A stretch of 36,806 nt of DNA from a virus (IMGVR_UViG_3300009180_000108:1-36806), one strand, 5' to 3'. Numbered from the stretch's first letter, positions 26,060 through 31,732 are shown. Numbers and translations: made by a program. The notes: generated by a model not told the origin, from the letters alone.

Positions 26060-27010
26060 ATGCAAGTTTCTGACAATGAGTTTATTGAACTTTGGAAAAC
26101 GTACAAATCCCCTTCAAAAATTGCAGAAGTTACTGGATTGCAACTTCGTGGCGTATATCGGCGTAGAAACAAACTTGAAGAAAAATTTAACTTAAACCTT
26201 GAAAGCCATAAAGAAATAAAAACGTGGGCGCCTCCTGCTCCTAAATCTGAATTAGGAATTGAAAATGGCACAGTTATTGTTTTTTCTGACGCTCATTTCT
26301 GGCCTGGGATACGGACTACTGCTTTTCAAGGCTTACTTTGGGCGATTGAAAAACTACAACCAAAGGCAGTTATTTGCAATGGCGATGCTTTTGACGGTGC
26401 ATCTGTCTCTCGCCATCCACCTTTGGGATGGAGTCGTACACCAAGTTTGATTGAAGAACTCAACACCTGCAAAGAGATGCTGGGGGAGGTGTCCGAGCTT
26501 ACAAAAAAGGTACGGCACAACGCCAAGTTGACCTACACGATGGGCAACCACGATGCCCGATTCGAGATGCGTCTTGCTGCCAATGCACCGCAGTACGTCA
26601 ACACCCCTGGCTTCAAGCTGGAAGACCATTTCCCCGATTGGAAGTTTTGTATGTTGACTTGGGTGACGGACGATATTATTGTCAAACACCGTTACAAAGG
26701 TGGACTTCATGCCACCCACAACAATACTGTCGGGGCCGGTAAGAGCATCGTAACGGGTCATTTGCACAGTTTAAAGGTCACACCCTACGCAGACTACAAC
26801 GGCAATCGTTTCGGCGTGGATACAGGCACTTTGGCAGAGCCTTACGGCCCTCAGTTTGAATACGGTGAAGGCAACCCACTAAACCATCGTTCTGGCTTTG
26901 CTGTGCTGACAATCAAAGACGGCAAGTTAATTTGGCCAGAAGTTGTCCACAAGTGGGCTGATGGACAGATTGAATTTCGCGGGGAAGTGATTGATGTAAG
27001 TGTCCTTTAA
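26060..27010 (+). CDS. Metallophosphoesterase with N-terminal HTH-like region
   Basis: A 316-residue calcineurin-like phosphoesterase. Motifs are D77-A-H79, G108-D109..D112 (CNGDAFDG), G162-N-H-D165, His217/His220 (GGLHATHNN) and G233-H-L-H236. Together these form a di-metal site, so it should cleave phosphomono- or diesters; the substrate is unknown. Residues 6-45 (SPSKIAEVTGLQLRGVYRRR) look like a DNA-binding helix-turn-helix. The first third is AT-rich and the catalytic two thirds are not, suggesting a junction. It is the last gene before the convergent terminator. Confidence 0.85.
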   Translation: MQVSDNEFIELWKTYKSPSKIAEVTGLQLRGVYRRRNKLEEKFNLNLESHKEIKTWAPPAPKSELGIENGTVIVFSDAHFWPGIRTTAFQGLLWAIEKLQPKAVICNGDAFDGASVSRHPPLGWSRTPSLIEELNTCKEMLGEVSELTKKVRHNAKLTYTMGNHDARFEMRLAANAPQYVNTPGFKLEDHFPDWKFCMLTWVTDDIIVKHRYKGGLHATHNNTVGAGKSIVTGHLHSLKVTPYADYNGNRFGVDTGTLAEPYGPQFEYGEGNPLNHRSGFAVLTIKDGKLIWPEVVHKWADGQIEFRGEVIDVSVL

Positions 27011-27016
27011 GCAACA

Positions 27017-27052
27017 AAAAAGCCCATCTATTTGTAGCTAAATGGGCTTTTT
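27017..27052. terminator. Bidirectional intrinsic terminator
   Basis: AAAAAGCCCAT (27017-27027) pairs perfectly with ATGGGCTTTTT (27042-27052), an 11-bp stem whose arms supply U runs on both strands. It lies between the convergent phosphoesterase (plus) and the acidic-protein gene (minus), so it can end the plus-strand late transcript and the minus-strand early transcript. Confidence 0.92.
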
Positions 27053-27069
27053 GTCTCTATAGAAGCAGA

Positions 27070-27387
27070 TTATTCTGCTTTTTCTTCATCCTCTACAAGC
27101 AGCCATTCGCCAGACTCTTCGTTCAGCCAGTACCAGGCATCGTACTCTTCATCGTACCAGCAATAGCACTCGGCATCTTCATCGTAAGCGTACTCTTCGT
27201 TTTCATCAAACAAATGCTCAAGTTCCTCGGGAACTTCAAGGCATTCGTCATCCTCAAAATCTTCGTCCTCATCCACAACGTCAAGGTTTCCCAACATCTG
27301 AGCAATCTCAGCAACATGGAAAATGGATTCGGTGGAGAACTCAAAATAGCCTTTGTCGGCTAGGTCAACAGATACGGTGAACAGCAT
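27070..27387 (-). CDS. Highly acidic small protein, possible DNA mimic
   Basis: Of 105 residues, 39 are Asp or Glu and only 2 are Lys, with no Arg. Acidic runs include DVVDEDEDFEDDECLEVPEE near 36-55, and the C-terminal half is also rich in Trp and Tyr (CYCWYDEEYDAWYWLNEE). The N-terminus MLFTVSVDLADKGYFEFS is an ordinary beta-like segment. Extreme charge plus aromatic residues is the profile of proteins that mimic DNA and block nucleases or regulators; that role is inference. A strong binding site (AGGAGG) lies before the start, and a 5-bp hairpin is just upstream at 27408-27423. It is the last gene of the early minus operon. Confidence 0.75.
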   Translation of the reverse strand: MLFTVSVDLADKGYFEFSTESIFHVAEIAQMLGNLDVVDEDEDFEDDECLEVPEELEHLFDENEEYAYDEDAECYCWYDEEYDAWYWLNEESGEWLLVEDEEKAE

Positions 27388-27432
27388 AAAACCTCCTAAG
27401 AATTAGCGCAGCAAACCCGCTGCATAAACATC

Positions 27433-27705
27433 TTACACCCCTTTTTTGACTGAATTTAAGTGCTTTGTACCGGATTTGTCAGGCCGTGGGCAGTTCTCCG
27501 GAACCTCTACTACACACCATACCGCGCTTAGATATTTCTTTTCCCCGCGGGTCTGCCAGCGATCAATGTAGGCGTCAGGCATAGAACGCAACACTGACCT
27601 CATGCGTCCATCTGGCGCTTTGATAAGTTCGTGTAATTGTGATGTTGTAAGACCATCTGGGTGCGCTCTTAGTGCTGCGCGTACTTCTTTGTTATAGCTA
27701 TACAT
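27433..27705 (-). CDS. Winged-helix-like small protein
   Basis: A 90-residue protein with the pattern VRAALRAHPDGLTTSQLHEL, a helix-turn-helix, followed by APDGRMRSVLRSMPDAYIDR and a beta wing (KKYLSAVWCVVEVP). This is the order of a winged-helix DNA-binding domain. It may regulate early genes or bind replication DNA; the target is unknown. It begins 3 bases after the stop of the proline-rich ORF. Confidence 0.7.
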   Translation of the reverse strand: MYSYNKEVRAALRAHPDGLTTSQLHELIKAPDGRMRSVLRSMPDAYIDRWQTRGEKKYLSAVWCVVEVPENCPRPDKSGTKHLNSVKKGV

Positions 27706-27708
27706 TTT

Positions 27709-27801
27709 TTACCAAGGTGCGTCTTCATAGTTGTCAGGATTGAACTTAACAGGCGGTGCTTTAGCAGGCACAGGCCGTGGAAATGGTGGGAAAGGCCACA
27801 T
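27709..27801 (-). CDS. 30-residue proline-rich protein
   Basis: A 30-residue ORF: MWPFPPFPRPVPAKAPPVKF, then NPDNYEDAPW. Ten of 30 residues are proline. The ATG overlaps the stop of the preceding gene as TGATG, and GGGGGTTCTG lies just upstream. The tight overlap on its left, the 3-bp gap on its right and the unusual composition support it as a real gene. The function is unknown; PxxP-type tracts often bind SH3-like or other adaptor domains. Confidence 0.6.
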   Translation of the reverse strand: MWPFPPFPRPVPAKAPPVKFNPDNYEDAPW

Positions 27802-28067
27802 CAGAACCCCCTGCTTTTGATAGACAAGAAGTCGTTAGCACCAGGGCGTACATAGCCTTCCTGCGACTTATAAACGGGACGCTCCCACAGGTTCATTGCT
27901 GGTGCTGGTACGGCATCAGGGTCTTTAGGCAACGGCACAAAGCCTGTGCGGTACTTTTTCTGCTCTTTGTCGCCAGTTGAGTTGTTAAACGAACTTAGCG
28001 TTGCTTGTTTGTTGACGCGCATTGCTTTGCGCTTCATTGCGTCAGGGTTTCCGGCTTGGAGAATCAT
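27801..28067 (-). CDS. Hypothetical basic protein
   Basis: An 88-residue protein, MILQAGNPDAMKRKAMRVNK, basic at the N-terminus, with VPLPKDPDAVPAPAMNLWER in the middle and a disordered-looking tail. I recognise no family. It starts with an ATGA overlap on the preceding membrane-protein gene and its own stop overlaps the next start, so it belongs to the operon. An internal ATG at codon 11 is possible. Confidence 0.55.
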   Translation of the reverse strand: MILQAGNPDAMKRKAMRVNKQATLSSFNNSTGDKEQKKYRTGFVPLPKDPDAVPAPAMNLWERPVYKSQEGYVRPGANDFLSIKSRGF

Positions 28068-28216
28068 TTAATTAATTTATCTATAAAGGTTGATGTACAG
28101 GTCTTAGACAATACCACAGGAATGGAGGCGTAAGCGTATCCAAGGGCAAACATTAGGGCGGCAAACATCCCCAATGCTGTTAGACCTCGGATAGCAAGGT
28201 CGTAAATGGCTTTCAT
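28064..28216 (-). CDS. 50-residue single-span membrane protein
   Basis: Starting at the ATG at 28216 (ATGA overlap with the MazG-like gene), the protein is 50 residues: MKAIYDLAIRGLTALGMFAA, LMFALGYAYASIPVVLSK and a polar tail. One membrane span near residues 12-35 is clear. An in-frame upstream ATG at 28291 falls inside the mazG coding sequence and would add an improbable extension. The stop also makes an ATGA overlap with the next gene. Function is unknown. Confidence 0.6.
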   Translation of the reverse strand: MKAIYDLAIRGLTALGMFAALMFALGYAYASIPVVLSKTCTSTFIDKLIK

Positions 28217-28515
28217 TCTTTGACGAACACACCATTGGGCAACAGGATGCCCTTGCGGTTCTTGATCTGGTCGTAAGCCACTTCCATGCAAGACACTAGG
28301 TTAATGTCACGCAAAGCGCAATAGACCACCAGGCAGACCATCACATCACCCACAGCGTCAATGATCTCGTCTTCGTGATTCTTGATGGTGGCATCTGCCA
28401 GTTCACCCATCTCGCTAACGGCCTTGAGTAGCTGAGTTGCTGGAGTACTGTTGGGGATAATCTTACGTTGACTTGCCCAAATAAGTATTCTATTTTCTAC
28501 ATCTGCAAATGACAT
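28213..28515 (-). CDS. MazG-like nucleotide pyrophosphohydrolase
   Basis: A 100-residue all-alpha protein. The metal-binding motif shows as E35..E38 in KAVSEMGELADATIK and E50..D53 in EDEIIDAVGDVMVCL, followed by a helix VVYCALRD. This is the single-domain phage type of MazG fold, which hydrolyses NTPs or ppGpp-like nucleotides. In infection it may adjust the nucleotide pool or relieve the stringent response; this is inference. AAAGGA precedes the start, just downstream of the HNH-AP2 gene. Confidence 0.85.
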   Translation of the reverse strand: MSFADVENRILIWASQRKIIPNSTPATQLLKAVSEMGELADATIKNHEDEIIDAVGDVMVCLVVYCALRDINLVSCMEVAYDQIKNRKGILLPNGVFVKE

Positions 28516-28526
28516 AACAATTCCTT

Positions 28527-29018
28527 TTAAATAGTTGAAAATTCATGCAATTTTCTTTTTGCCAAAATATAGGCTTCATGCGCTTCTTCTGCCGTTGAAA
28601 AATATCCCAAATGTTTTCCTTTTCCATTTGTAGTTAAAACCGCTCTAAAACGATTTTTTACTTTATAAACACCTTGAATTCCAAGTTTATTATTTGCTCT
28701 AGCTTTTCTTTGATTTTGCATATTTTGAGCATCTGTTGCATTTCTTAAATTTTCAATTCGATTGTTTGATGGATTGCCATCAATATGGTCTAAATGATCT
28801 TTAGGAAATTCTCCATAATGCCAAAGCCAAATAAGTCGATGTAATTTATACATTCCATAATCAACGCCAGCTAATTGATATCCATTTTTTGTAGGATGTC
28901 CTAAAGAAGTTCCAGCTTTCCATCTAGTTCCTTTACTTCCTCTTCCCCTGTTTACTTTTCTAATCAATTGGCCATCTTGATAATCAAACAATTCTTTCAA
29001 GCGTTCTTGGGTAATCAT
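28527..29018 (-). CDS. HNH endonuclease with C-terminal AP2-like domain
   Basis: A 163-residue homing-type nuclease. The HNH region is YKLHRLIWLWHYGEFP followed by KDHLDHIDGNPSNNRIENLR (His60, His75/His78, Asn86 region). Residues 111-160 (KLGIQGVYKVKNRFRAVLTT, STAEEAHEAYILAKRKL) match a plant-AP2-like DNA-binding domain common in such nucleases. The gene is markedly AT-rich compared with its neighbours. It has its own promoter and a strong AAGGAAG binding site, and stands between the recombination cassette and mazG, so it looks like a late arrival. Confidence 0.88.
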   Translation of the reverse strand: MITQERLKELFDYQDGQLIRKVNRGRGSKGTRWKAGTSLGHPTKNGYQLAGVDYGMYKLHRLIWLWHYGEFPKDHLDHIDGNPSNNRIENLRNATDAQNMQNQRKARANNKLGIQGVYKVKNRFRAVLTTNGKGKHLGYFSTAEEAHEAYILAKRKLHEFSTI

Positions 29019-29047
29019 GCATCTTCCTTGGTGTTAAATGATAAATC

Positions 29048-29075
29048 ATTATACGCCATTTATGTTTTTGCACAA
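29048..29075 (-). promoter_or_regulatory. Promoter for the HNH/mazG transcript
   Basis: Reading the minus strand, -35 TTGTGC (29075-29070) and a perfect -10 TATAAT (29053-29048) are separated by 16 bp. The start of the HNH gene lies 30 bases downstream. The -35 matches consensus at 3 of 6, so the -10 is the main support. Confidence 0.6.
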
Positions 29076-29097
29076 ATCCTATAAAAATAAAGAGGGT

Positions 29098-29250
29098 GGG
29101 AGTACTGTTGATTCACATAAAGCAGTGTTTATGAAACAACCCTTGTGGAATTGAGCGTTTCGGCGCTAACCCGAAATTCAACAGCACCCCCGATAAGGTG
29201 GGAAAGCTGCCTCTTATGCTTGCATGGGTGACACAGAGCCTGCAAGTCAT
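29098..29250. ncRNA. Structured non-coding element (possible RNA)
   Basis: The 255-bp gap between the mini-SSB and HNH genes (29019-29273) holds no coding frame I trust. It contains nested inverted repeats: GGGAGTACTGTT (29098-29109) with AACAGCACCCCC (29180-29191, two mismatches); CATAAA-gcagtg-TTTATG (29116-29133); a bulged stem TTGA..TTTCGG/CCGAAA.TCAA (29151-29181); and ATGCTTGCA/TGCAAGtCAT (29216-29250). The first three together draw a three-way junction. On the plus strand a TATAAA at 29080-29085 could start transcription just before it. It may be a small RNA, an operon attenuator or an origin; the strand is undecided. Confidence 0.5.
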
Positions 29251-29273
29251 GGAATTGTCAGCCTTCCCGAAAA

Positions 29274-29513
29274 TCAAAACGGGATGTCGTCCTCTGCGGG
29301 GCGGCGTGACTTGGGCGCATCATCCTCGCGTGGGGCATTCATAAACGCCCAGCCATCCCATCCACCTTCTTTCAAGGGGATAACGTCCAGCTTAAGCATT
29401 TCGCCATTTTTAGTAGACAAGACAGAGCCAATACGCTGGTAGCGGTTCTTGGTCTGTCCGTCTTTGTTGGTGTACGTTCCAACAATGCAAGAGATTTCTT
29501 TAGTGATAGCCAT
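29274..29513 (-). CDS. Mini single-strand-binding-like protein
   Basis: A 79-residue protein. The N-terminus is a short beta region (ITKEISCIVGTYTNKDGQTK, then RYQRIGSVLSTKNGEMLKLD) and the C-terminus is the acidic-hydrophobic tail EDDIPF, the hallmark of SSB proteins that bind other replication and recombination proteins. It starts 2 bases after the exonuclease stop, in a cassette with ERF and exonuclease. A role in coating single strands or recruiting partners fits, but it is shorter than standard SSBs, so a full OB fold may not be present. Confidence 0.62.
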   Translation of the reverse strand: MAITKEISCIVGTYTNKDGQTKNRYQRIGSVLSTKNGEMLKLDVIPLKEGGWDGWAFMNAPREDDAPKSRRPAEDDIPF

Positions 29514-29515
29514 AA

Positions 29516-30145
29516 TTAGTGTATATGTTGATTTGCAATTTCCCGAACAATTTGCTCATAGTAGAGTCGGGCGGCTTCTACTTTGACCTTGATCTTTTCC
29601 TCCAAGACCAAATTTCTTTCATACGGCACTAGCGTAACGCGCAATTCACGGTTGATGTGGTCAACCTGGTGCAGACTTGGCGCTTCCCATCCAATCAGAT
29701 CGTCAGGCGTTGACACTAGGCAATACGCAATTTCGGCATAGGGCTTGTCCCACAACATCATGTAGGCGCGTAATTGCCATTCATAGCCTTTGTCCTCGCC
29801 CTGTTCAGCCAGCACGGGAAAAGTTGCAAGCGACCAACTTGATTTGATGTCAATGATCTTGTGCGTTGCCACAATGTCGGCTTCGCCAGTAATCCATGCG
29901 TTTTCACGGCGCTCGGTGTTCTTGGCGTAGCTGGTCAACTTCACGGCGTTGTACAGGTCAATGGACGCATCCTCAACGCGAATGCCTTTGTCCATGTACT
30001 TGCTAGTGATGCGTTCGTCATAGCCGTAGACAAATTCTTTTGCCAGTTTGGTGACGTAGGTTTTTGCGCCTACGGACAATTCGTCTTTACCTTTGCCGTC
30101 CGTCATAATGGCAGACAAGGCTGATGCTCTGAATAGGATGCTCAT
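29516..30145 (-). CDS. PD-(D/E)XK exonuclease (YqaJ/RecB-like)
   Basis: A 209-residue nuclease. The motifs in order are Glu58 in KGIRVEDASIDLYN, Asp90 in NAWITGEADIVATH, and D99-I-K101 in KIIDIKSSWS, the core of lambda-exonuclease-like phage nucleases. The QLRAYMMLWD segment after it is also usual. It resects 5-prime ends so that the ERF annealing protein can load. The start overlaps the ERF stop (ATGA). It is the middle gene of an ERF-exonuclease-SSB cassette. Confidence 0.85.
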   Translation of the reverse strand: MSILFRASALSAIMTDGKGKDELSVGAKTYVTKLAKEFVYGYDERITSKYMDKGIRVEDASIDLYNAVKLTSYAKNTERRENAWITGEADIVATHKIIDIKSSWSLATFPVLAEQGEDKGYEWQLRAYMMLWDKPYAEIAYCLVSTPDDLIGWEAPSLHQVDHINRELRVTLVPYERNLVLEEKIKVKVEAARLYYEQIVREIANQHIH

Positions 30146-30687
30146 AGTGTTGCCTTCTTTGCGTCTTTTGCCGCAATGATGTGATCTTTGGCTTTTTGGT
30201 CGCTACCAGCAGATTTAATGGCTTCAAAGTAAGCGTTTTTAAGTTCTGCTTCGGTCTTGCAATCAGCAATGTCTGCTAGGTGCGCTTTCAAAACACTTTC
30301 GTCAACTTTATTTGTCCTAATTGCTGCGTTGCCATCATCATCTTCGGGAGCAATGCCACAGGCCGCCATAAGGCTATAACGCCTAGCGTAAGTCAGCGCA
30401 GAGCCGTAGCCTTGTGGGTCTTGCTTGGCAGCAGGGACATGGAGTTTCCCGCATTCCAGCATTTCACCAGATTCATGGATAAACACAGTCTCCACAGTCA
30501 CGCCAGTAGCGTCCTCGCTGGTACGTTGCACAAGGGCAATTCCTGCGCCATTTAAGCCGTCAATCACGGCCTCCACGCAAGCGGACAGGTCGGCATAGCG
30601 GGATTTGAAATGCGGGTTTGTAGACGATTTGAGGGCAGGGCCAAAGGCTTTTTGCGCTTTGACAAAGGCGGTGGCAATTTGTTTCAT
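30142..30687 (-). CDS. erf: ERF-family single-strand annealing protein
   Basis: A 181-residue ERF recombinase that anneals complementary single strands. The signature GSALTYARRYSLMAACGIAP followed by EDDDGN is present, preceded by the usual NPHFKSRYADLSACVEAV region. I chose the ATG at 30687 because it overlaps the stop of the upstream 29-residue ORF as ATGA and has GGA about 10 bases upstream; the ATG at 30702 lacks a binding site. The C-terminal third is helical and Lys/Ala-rich. With the exonuclease and mini-SSB it forms a recombination module. Confidence 0.9.
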   Translation of the reverse strand: MKQIATAFVKAQKAFGPALKSSTNPHFKSRYADLSACVEAVIDGLNGAGIALVQRTSEDATGVTVETVFIHESGEMLECGKLHVPAAKQDPQGYGSALTYARRYSLMAACGIAPEDDDGNAAIRTNKVDESVLKAHLADIADCKTEAELKNAYFEAIKSAGSDQKAKDHIIAAKDAKKATL

Positions 30688-30773
30688 TTGATGATGTTCC
30701 ATGTTGACTTAATTGATTGGATGATTGTTCGACCTTGGCGGCGGTACATGAGATAGATGCGGATGATGGTCAT
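30684..30773 (-). CDS. 29-residue basic micro-ORF
   Basis: A 29-residue frame, MTIIRIYLMYRRQGRTIIQS followed by IKSTWNIIK. Its ATG overlaps the stop of the upstream 38-residue ORF (ATGA) and its stop overlaps the ERF start (ATGA). The double overlap argues that it is translated; composition is basic and hydrophobic, so it may be a small membrane-associated peptide or simply a coupling ORF. Function is unknown. Confidence 0.5.
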   Translation of the reverse strand: MTIIRIYLMYRRQGRTIIQSIKSTWNIIK

Positions 30774-30886
30774 AGTGCCCACCCGTAGACCAATGCGGCG
30801 GCAAGAGACACGCCAATCACAGTAGCCAGAGCCATTTCGGCAAACAGTTGTTTACGCATTTTGCGTTTAGATTTAAAACCAGTCAT
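30770..30886 (-). CDS. 38-residue single-span membrane micro-ORF
   Basis: A 38-residue frame: a basic N-terminus MTGFKSKRKMRKQLFAEMA, then the hydrophobic stretch LATVIGVSLAAALVYGWAL, a membrane helix. GAGGTG lies 4 bases before the ATG, and the ATG overlaps the upstream stop as ATGA. The positive N-terminus suggests it stays in the cytoplasm with the rest crossing the inner membrane. Function is unknown. Confidence 0.6.
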   Translation of the reverse strand: MTGFKSKRKMRKQLFAEMALATVIGVSLAAALVYGWAL

Positions 30887-31077
30887 TCTTTCACCTCAAA
30901 AGTTGCTTCTGCTGACAAGAGGATACGATTCAACACGACTTCGCCAAGGATTGCGTCTAGCTTTCGGGCGTATTGGTCGGACGTAAGTTTTACTTCGTTA
31001 ACAATGCTTTTTAACGAGTGAAGCGCCTGGTAAACCTTTAGAAGGTCATCAAGACGGACGGTAGGGATAGTTTGCAT
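30883..31077 (-). CDS. Small hypothetical helical protein
   Basis: A 64-residue helical protein, VRLDDLLKVYQALHSLKSIV, with a second helix LTSDQYARKLDAILGEVVLN. AAGGAAG precedes the start. No family is recognised. It is the second gene of the early minus operon and is followed at its stop by the membrane micro-ORF with an ATGA overlap. It may be a small regulator or accessory to replication. Confidence 0.6.
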   Translation of the reverse strand: MQTIPTVRLDDLLKVYQALHSLKSIVNEVKLTSDQYARKLDAILGEVVLNRILLSAEATFEVKE

Positions 31078-31093
31078 TTTGCTTCCTTAGTAG

Positions 31094-31107
31094 GGGGCCT
31101 AAGCCCC
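31094..31107 (-). other. GC-rich hairpin between early genes
   Basis: GGGGC-CTAA-GCCCC (on the minus strand GGGGC-TTAG-GCCCC) is a perfect 5-bp GC stem with a 4-base loop. It lies between the first two genes of the minus operon, shortly before the binding site of the second. No U run follows. It may slow ribosomes or RNA polymerase or protect the mRNA. Confidence 0.45.
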
Positions 31108-31113
31108 GTTTGA

Positions 31114-31359
31114 TTAAAGGATGCCGTAGACTGGCGTATGTTCTGTAACGTGTGCAACGTTCTGTATAAATTTGGGCAGGCTATCAAAAACTTTTTTAGC
31201 ATCTACCTCTGTTTTAAACTTCAATTTATCTTTGGAATAGTGCTTTAAGTCAAATTGCAATTGTTTAATTAATTTAAAGTATTCTGGTTTAGGCATTTTT
31301 TGCTGTTCCAGCTTATATGAATTGATTTGGATAACCCAGAAAGGTGTTCCTGTTGTCAT
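31114..31359 (-). CDS. First gene of the early minus operon, hypothetical
   Basis: An 81-residue basic protein, MTTGTPFWVIQINSYKLEQQ, with a helical body (YFKLIKQLQFDLKHYSKDKL) and a tail ...HTPVYGIL. I chose the ATG at 31359 because AGGAG lies 8 bases upstream; an ATG at 31416 would place the start across the promoter. The early position and small size suggest an early regulator or host-takeover protein. No family is recognised. Confidence 0.65.
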   Translation of the reverse strand: MTTGTPFWVIQINSYKLEQQKMPKPEYFKLIKQLQFDLKHYSKDKLKFKTEVDAKKVFDSLPKFIQNVAHVTEHTPVYGIL

Positions 31360-31401
31360 GATGCTTACTCCTAAAAAGACCCCGAGAAATTCAGGGCATG
31401 G

Positions 31402-31433
31402 GTGTAGTATACACACATTTGTGACTCTTGCAA
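31402..31433 (-). promoter_or_regulatory. Early minus-strand promoter with operator
   Basis: On the minus strand, -35 TTGCAA (31433-31428) and -10 TATACT (31411-31406) are 16 bp apart. The palindrome GTGTA-GTA-TACAC (31402-31414) covers the whole -10, the layout of a repressor operator. It drives the operon from 31359 to the terminator near 27017. The neighbouring Cro-like regulator is the obvious ligand, by inference. Confidence 0.7.
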
Positions 31434-31486
31434 GCCTTTTTTAAAAAATATTTCTATTGGTTTTGCTTTTGTCATAGGAATTTTTT

Positions 31487-31522
31487 ATGATGAATCATTC
31501 ACAAACGTGATAAAATGTTTGT
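31487..31522 (+). promoter_or_regulatory. Promoter and operator of the Cro-like gene
   Basis: An extended -10, TGa TAAAAT (31508-31516), lies 6 bases before the start codon, so the transcript would begin at or near the ATG and be leaderless. No -35 or Shine-Dalgarno site is seen. Two palindromes flank it: ATGAT-GA-ATCAT (31487-31498) and ACAAAC-N10-GTTTGT (31501-31522), the second enclosing the -10. This suggests autoregulation. Confidence 0.62.
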
Positions 31523-31702
31523 ATGAATAACTTAGAAATTGCAATCAAAACGTGCGGAGGGGTCACTAAGCTGGCTGAGAAGCTGGACGTAAAGCCTAAC
31601 CGAATACATAACTGGCGTACCAGGGGCGTTCCTGATGGCTGGCTGTCGCTGATTCGGATAAAGTTCAAGCGTCAGATTGCAGAAGCTAAAAAGTTGATGT
31701 AA
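31523..31702 (+). CDS. Cro/YdaS-like DNA-binding regulator
   Basis: A 59-residue protein, too short for many gene callers. The helix-turn-helix is LAEKLDVKPNRIHNWRTRGV, with the following PDGWLSLIRIKF typical of Cro/YdaS-type proteins (the ...W..RGVP..W pattern). It is expected to bind the two operators in the adjoining divergent control region. The start codon lies at the predicted transcript start, with no ribosome site. No partner CI-type repressor or integrase is visible. It is the first gene of the rightward early arm. Confidence 0.85.
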   Translation: MNNLEIAIKTCGGVTKLAEKLDVKPNRIHNWRTRGVPDGWLSLIRIKFKRQIAEAKKLM

Positions 31703-31711
31703 GATTGAGGC

Positions 31712-31732
31712 ATCCCTTGGCGGGGATTTTTT
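31712..31732 (+). terminator. Intrinsic terminator after the regulator
   Basis: ATCCC-TTGGCG-GGGAT forms a 5-bp stem followed by six T (31727-31732, counting the final stem base). It lies 10 bases past the Cro-like stop codon. The position is like lambda tR1 after cro: it would cut rightward transcription before the replication genes. Confidence 0.7.

Noticed and set aside
28217-28291. Longer start for the 50-residue membrane protein
   Set aside because: The 25 added residues would come from out-of-frame mazG sequence, whereas 28216 makes a clean ATGA overlap.
29098-29250. tRNA or group I intron in the structured gap
   Set aside because: No T-loop or acceptor pattern was found, and I could not identify a catalytic intron core or a split host gene around it.
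30688-30702. Upstream ATG (30702) for ERF
   Set aside because: It has no ribosome site and lies in the 29-residue ORF; the ATG at 30687 has an ATGA overlap and fits the operon chain.
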